40,871 nt of DNA, taken from the NCBI GenBank assembly GCA_004551945.1, contig SFPN01000016.1, positions 1 to 40,871 of the forward strand, read 5' to 3'. Shown piece after piece: positions 38,759-40,871 of this stretch. The DNA comes from Clostridiales bacterium. Its GTDB lineage: Bacteria; Bacillota; Clostridia; Oscillospirales; Oscillospiraceae. Made by a program: the position numbers and the translations under genes. Each line of letters begins with the position of its first letter. Position 1 is the stretch's first letter. The notes below the pieces were generated by a model. The model was given only the letters and a program-made list of their open reading frames with translations, searched no databases and was not told the DNA's origin.

Positions 38759-39457
38759 ATGACCTATCCCAACAGCATCCCTGCCCGGTTTCTCTCCCGC
38801 CCCAACCGGTTTGTGGCCCAAGTGGAGCTGGACGGCGTGGAAACCACCGTCCATGTCAAAAACACCGGCCGGTGCCGGGAGCTGCTGGTTCCGGGGGCCC
38901 GAGTCTGGCTGGTGAAAAGCGATAATCCCAGCCGCAAGACCGCCTACGACCTGGTGGCCGTTGAGAAGGGAGACCGGCTCATCAACATGGATTCCCAGGC
39001 CCCCAACGCAGTGTTTGGGGAGTGGGCCCAGGCGAGGTGTTTCGTCCCCGGCCTGACGCTCTTAAAGCCCGAGTACAAGCACGGGGACTCCCGGTTCGAC
39101 TTTTACTGGGAGGCCGGGGACCGGAAGGGCTTTGTGGAGGTGAAAGGGGTCACCCTGGAACAGAACGGAGCAGTCTACTTTCCCGACGCTCCTACCCAGC
39201 GGGGAATCAAGCACCTGCACGGCCTCACCACCTGTCTGGACGAAGGGTACGAGGCTGCTGTGTGCTTCGTGATTCAAATGGAGCAGGCAGACTTTTTCTC
39301 CCCCAACGACAAGACCCACCCGGCCTTTGGGGAGGCTCTGCGTCAGGCCCACGCCGCCGGGGTTCGGGTGCTGGCCCTTTCCTGCTCCGTCACCCCGGAC
39401 AGCCTGTCCATCAGCGCTCCAGTGCCGGTGCGTCTTTCTGCCGCTCGGCCTGAATGA
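38759..39457 (+). CDS. sfsA: SfsA family DNA/RNA nuclease
   Basis: Protein of 232 residues, the normal SfsA length. Features: RFLSRPNRFVAQVELDG at the N terminus, HVKNTGRCRELLVPGARVWL, the nuclease core SRFDFYW plus GFVEVKGVTLEQNGAVYFPDAPTQRGIKHL with the PD-(D/E)xK-like Asp/Glu/Lys set, and FVIQMEQADFFSPN. E. coli SfsA was first described as a sugar-fermentation stimulation protein and later linked to nuclease activity; the physiological role is unclear. AAAGGAGG precedes the ATG at 38759; the frame upstream to 38675 is not used. Its last 47 bp overlap the convergent rarD gene. Confidence 0.94.
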   Translation: MTYPNSIPARFLSRPNRFVAQVELDGVETTVHVKNTGRCRELLVPGARVWLVKSDNPSRKTAYDLVAVEKGDRLINMDSQAPNAVFGEWAQARCFVPGLTLLKPEYKHGDSRFDFYWEAGDRKGFVEVKGVTLEQNGAVYFPDAPTQRGIKHLHGLTTCLDEGYEAAVCFVIQMEQADFFSPNDKTHPAFGEALRQAHAAGVRVLALSCSVTPDSLSISAPVPVRLSAARPE

Positions 39458-40322
39458 GCTTAATCTTCTCCCCCATGGTGAAGAGGATACCCACCCATAT
39501 GATCACAAAAGCGATGAGCCGGTCCGCGTCCATGGGCTCCCGGAAGTAGAGCAGGCCCATGAGAAACTGCAGGGTAGGATTCATGTACATGAGGATGCCG
39601 GAGAAGTAATAAGGGATCTCCTTGACCCCCAGGTTAAACAGCAGCAAGGGAATGGAGGTCACCACCCCGCAGGCGGGCAGCAGCCAAAAGGACGCGCCCC
39701 CCAGCACCGTCTCCATCCCCCCGGCCTGGGCGCTCCACCACCAGGAGAAGAGCAGGGCGAAGGGCATCATGAGAAGGGTCTCCATAAACAGGGAGGCCTG
39801 GGCGGACAGGGCCAGGTGCTTTTTCACCGCCCCGTAGACAGAAAAGGGCAGGCCAATCATCAGCGCCAACAGGGGCACCGACCCGGTGCGGACGATGAGA
39901 TAGACGATCCCTCCGGCGGCAAAGAGGAAGGTGAGCTTTTCCGCCGTGGTGGGCCGTTCCCGGAAGGCGATAACCCCCAGCAGGGCCACCAGCACCGGCT
40001 CGATGAAGTAGCCCATGCTGGCATCCAGCACGTGGCCGCTGTTCACCGAATAGATGTACACCCCCCAGTTGAGAGTGATAAGCACCCCGCAAATCAGGCA
40101 CTTGCCCAGGGCCTGCTTGTCCCGAAAGACCCGGATAATCTCTCCCCATCCCCGGGTGACAGCCAGGTACAGCCCCATAAACACCAGGGACCAAATGATC
40201 CGCTGGGCCAGGATGTACACGGAGTTTACCTGGGCCAGCAGCGCCCAAAAGGCCGGCAGCAGCCCCCACAGCACATAGGAGCCGGTGACGGTAACCAGCC
40301 CCAGTTTTCTTCCCTTTTCCAC
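39411..40322 (-). CDS. rarD: RarD-type EamA family permease
   Basis: Membrane protein of 303 residues with ten predicted helices in two EamA repeats. GSYVLWGLLPAFWALLAQVNSVYILAQRIIWSLVF at the N terminus and YFIEPVLVALLGVIAFRERPT identify the RarD branch. Substrate unknown, possibly amino acids or metabolites. The GTG start at 40322 is used because GGAGG lies 8 nt upstream; an ATG nearer that site is in another frame. A promoter TTGACA (complement of 40380-40385), 18 bp, TAAGAT (complement of 40356-40361) lies upstream. The 3' end overlaps sfsA by 47 bp. Confidence 0.9.
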   Translation of the reverse strand: MEKGRKLGLVTVTGSYVLWGLLPAFWALLAQVNSVYILAQRIIWSLVFMGLYLAVTRGWGEIIRVFRDKQALGKCLICGVLITLNWGVYIYSVNSGHVLDASMGYFIEPVLVALLGVIAFRERPTTAEKLTFLFAAGGIVYLIVRTGSVPLLALMIGLPFSVYGAVKKHLALSAQASLFMETLLMMPFALLFSWWWSAQAGGMETVLGGASFWLLPACGVVTSIPLLLFNLGVKEIPYYFSGILMYMNPTLQFLMGLLYFREPMDADRLIAFVIIWVGILFTMGEKIKLIQAERQKDAPALER

Positions 40323-40355
40323 GTTTCATTCCTCCGTAACAGCGTAATCAGAAGT

Positions 40356-40385
40356 ATCTTATCGCGTTTCAGGGAAGTGTGTCAA
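40356..40385 (-). promoter_or_regulatory. Promoter of rarD
   Basis: On the minus strand TTGACA (complement of 40380-40385), 18-bp spacer, TAAGAT (complement of 40356-40361). The -35 touches the edge of the inverted-repeat element that starts at 40386. Confidence 0.6.
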
Positions 40386-40514
40386 GGGGAGGGGGACAGC
40401 GAAGCGGTGGAGGAGTGTTATCGTATGTGGATTGCGTCGTACCGGCACGACGAGATTCTCTCAGGATAACACCTCTCAGTCAGCTTCGCTGACAGCTCCC
40501 ATCTAAAGGGGAGC
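40386..40514. repeat. MITE-like intergenic element with imperfect inverted ends
   Basis: The left segment 40386-40422 (GGGGA...ACAGCGAAGC...GTGTTATC) is an imperfect inverted copy of the right segment 40465-40500 (GATAACAC...GCTTCGCTGACAGCTCCC). Inside, CGTCGT/ACGACG forms a hairpin; in the right segment GTCAGC (40479-40484) pairs with GCTGAC (40488-40493), and GCTCCC (40495-40500) with GGGAGC (40509-40514). No open frame here is credible. I recall similar TCAGTCAGCTTCGCTGACAG-type sequences as dispersed repeats in gut Clostridia, not verified. Confidence 0.6.
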
Positions 40515-40650
40515 CTTTGGCGTTGCAAGGACCGCCCGATGCGCGCCCAGCCGGTGGGCGCGCTTTCTGCCAGTGTTCCGGCAAAAGGCCGCAGGCCAAG
40601 CAAACAAGACACCGACACCGGCGGATTTCCACCCACCAGAGAGAGGGATT

Positions 40651-40679
40651 CCAAAGGGAGAGAACCTCTCTCCCTTTGG
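40651..40679. repeat. 13-bp perfect hairpin at the right edge
   Basis: CCAAAGGGAGAGA (40651-40663) pairs perfectly with 40667-40679 around a 3-nt loop. Followed by TCTTCTTTC. It may be a terminator or part of a composite repeat. Between 40515 and 40650 I see no supported gene. Confidence 0.6.
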
Positions 40680-40688
40680 TCTTCTTTC

Positions 40689-40729
40689 AGGCCTGTCGCA
40701 GAATCAAATTTCTGCGACAGGCCTCTTTT
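40689..40729. terminator. 15-bp perfect stem-loop with T-tract at the right edge
   Basis: AGGCCTGTCGCAGAA (40689-40703) pairs perfectly with 40710-40724 around a 6-nt loop and is followed by CTTTTC. It looks like an intrinsic terminator, but no plus-strand gene ends just upstream in this window. The bases to 40871 show nothing clear. Confidence 0.6.
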
Positions 40730-40871
40730 CGTGCTCAAACGGGGAACCCAAGCAACTCATGTGTGGAAAAGTTTCTGTTTTGGGGAACAGCAAAGCTGAC
40801 CCTGTCACAAAAACAGGATCAAATGTGGATCATATTCTTTTCAGAGCTGGCTATGCGATCTGAATTTCAGA

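Noticed and set aside
40539..40863. Overlapping plus-strand frames at the right edge as small genes
   Set aside because: They lie across hairpins, lack ribosome binding sites and have no recognisable features.

Overview
The window looks like ordinary core chromosome of a GC-rich, low-oxygen, endospore-forming Firmicute. Supporting evidence: coding DNA is visibly GC-rich, strong AAAGGAGG-type ribosome binding sites precede most genes, SpoIVA is present, pantothenate kinase is the type III form, and there is an oxygen-sensitive 2-hydroxyacyl-CoA-dehydratase-type reductase module. An Oscillospiraceae-type gut clostridium (Flavonifractor or Lawsonibacter-like) is my inference; no rRNA or marker gene settles it. 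I see no prophage, plasmid backbone, CRISPR array or transposase.

Layout. 1-842: an AT-richer edge with a divergent promoter pair, one small membrane protein and two large hairpins. 843-4835: UvrD-type helicase, then (minus) a TauE/SafE permease plus flavodoxin-like reductase pair facing a divergent HxlR regulator. 4935-8824: a complete riboflavin operon, FMN riboswitch-ribD-ribE-ribBA-ribH, closed by a strong terminator. 8826-10008: MarR regulator plus YczE-like membrane protein under a consensus promoter inside a 37-bp palindrome. 10025-14126: ABC-F ATPase, NhaC-type antiporter and AEC transporter. 14207-19717 (minus): purB, aminotransferase, coaX and spoIVA, with a striking hairpin-rich element between coaX and spoIVA. 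19966-21744: Na/phosphate cotransporter with PhoU domain.

21856-26496 is a four-gene run: LUD protein, Mbeg1-like hydrolase, HgdB-like reductase subunit, and a second subunit fused to its ATP-driven activase. 26618-28948: two MarR-type regulators and citrate synthase, with a shared 16-bp operator-like sequence in front of each regulator. 29002-30381 is a MATE exporter. 30726-33296 encodes a Tet(M)/EF-G-like ribosomal GTPase fused to a Rae1-like A-site endoribonuclease domain, the most interesting protein here. 33468-35474: pseudouridine catabolism (psuG, and psuK with a DNA-binding domain). 35609-35829: tRNA-Val and tRNA-Met flanking a truncated tRNA and a perfect 15-bp hairpin. 35922-38650: pepT and glpK. 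38759-40322: sfsA and rarD overlapping tail to tail. The right edge is non-coding and full of palindromic repeats.

How the genes fit together: the rib genes make FMN/FAD precursors under FMN feedback; purB, aspartate aminotransferase and coaX are housekeeping biosynthesis; PsuK/PsuG and the GTPase-nuclease fusion both touch RNA turnover and translation. Several start codons were moved downstream from the longest reading frame on the basis of ribosome binding sites and family start positions; each is stated in its entry.
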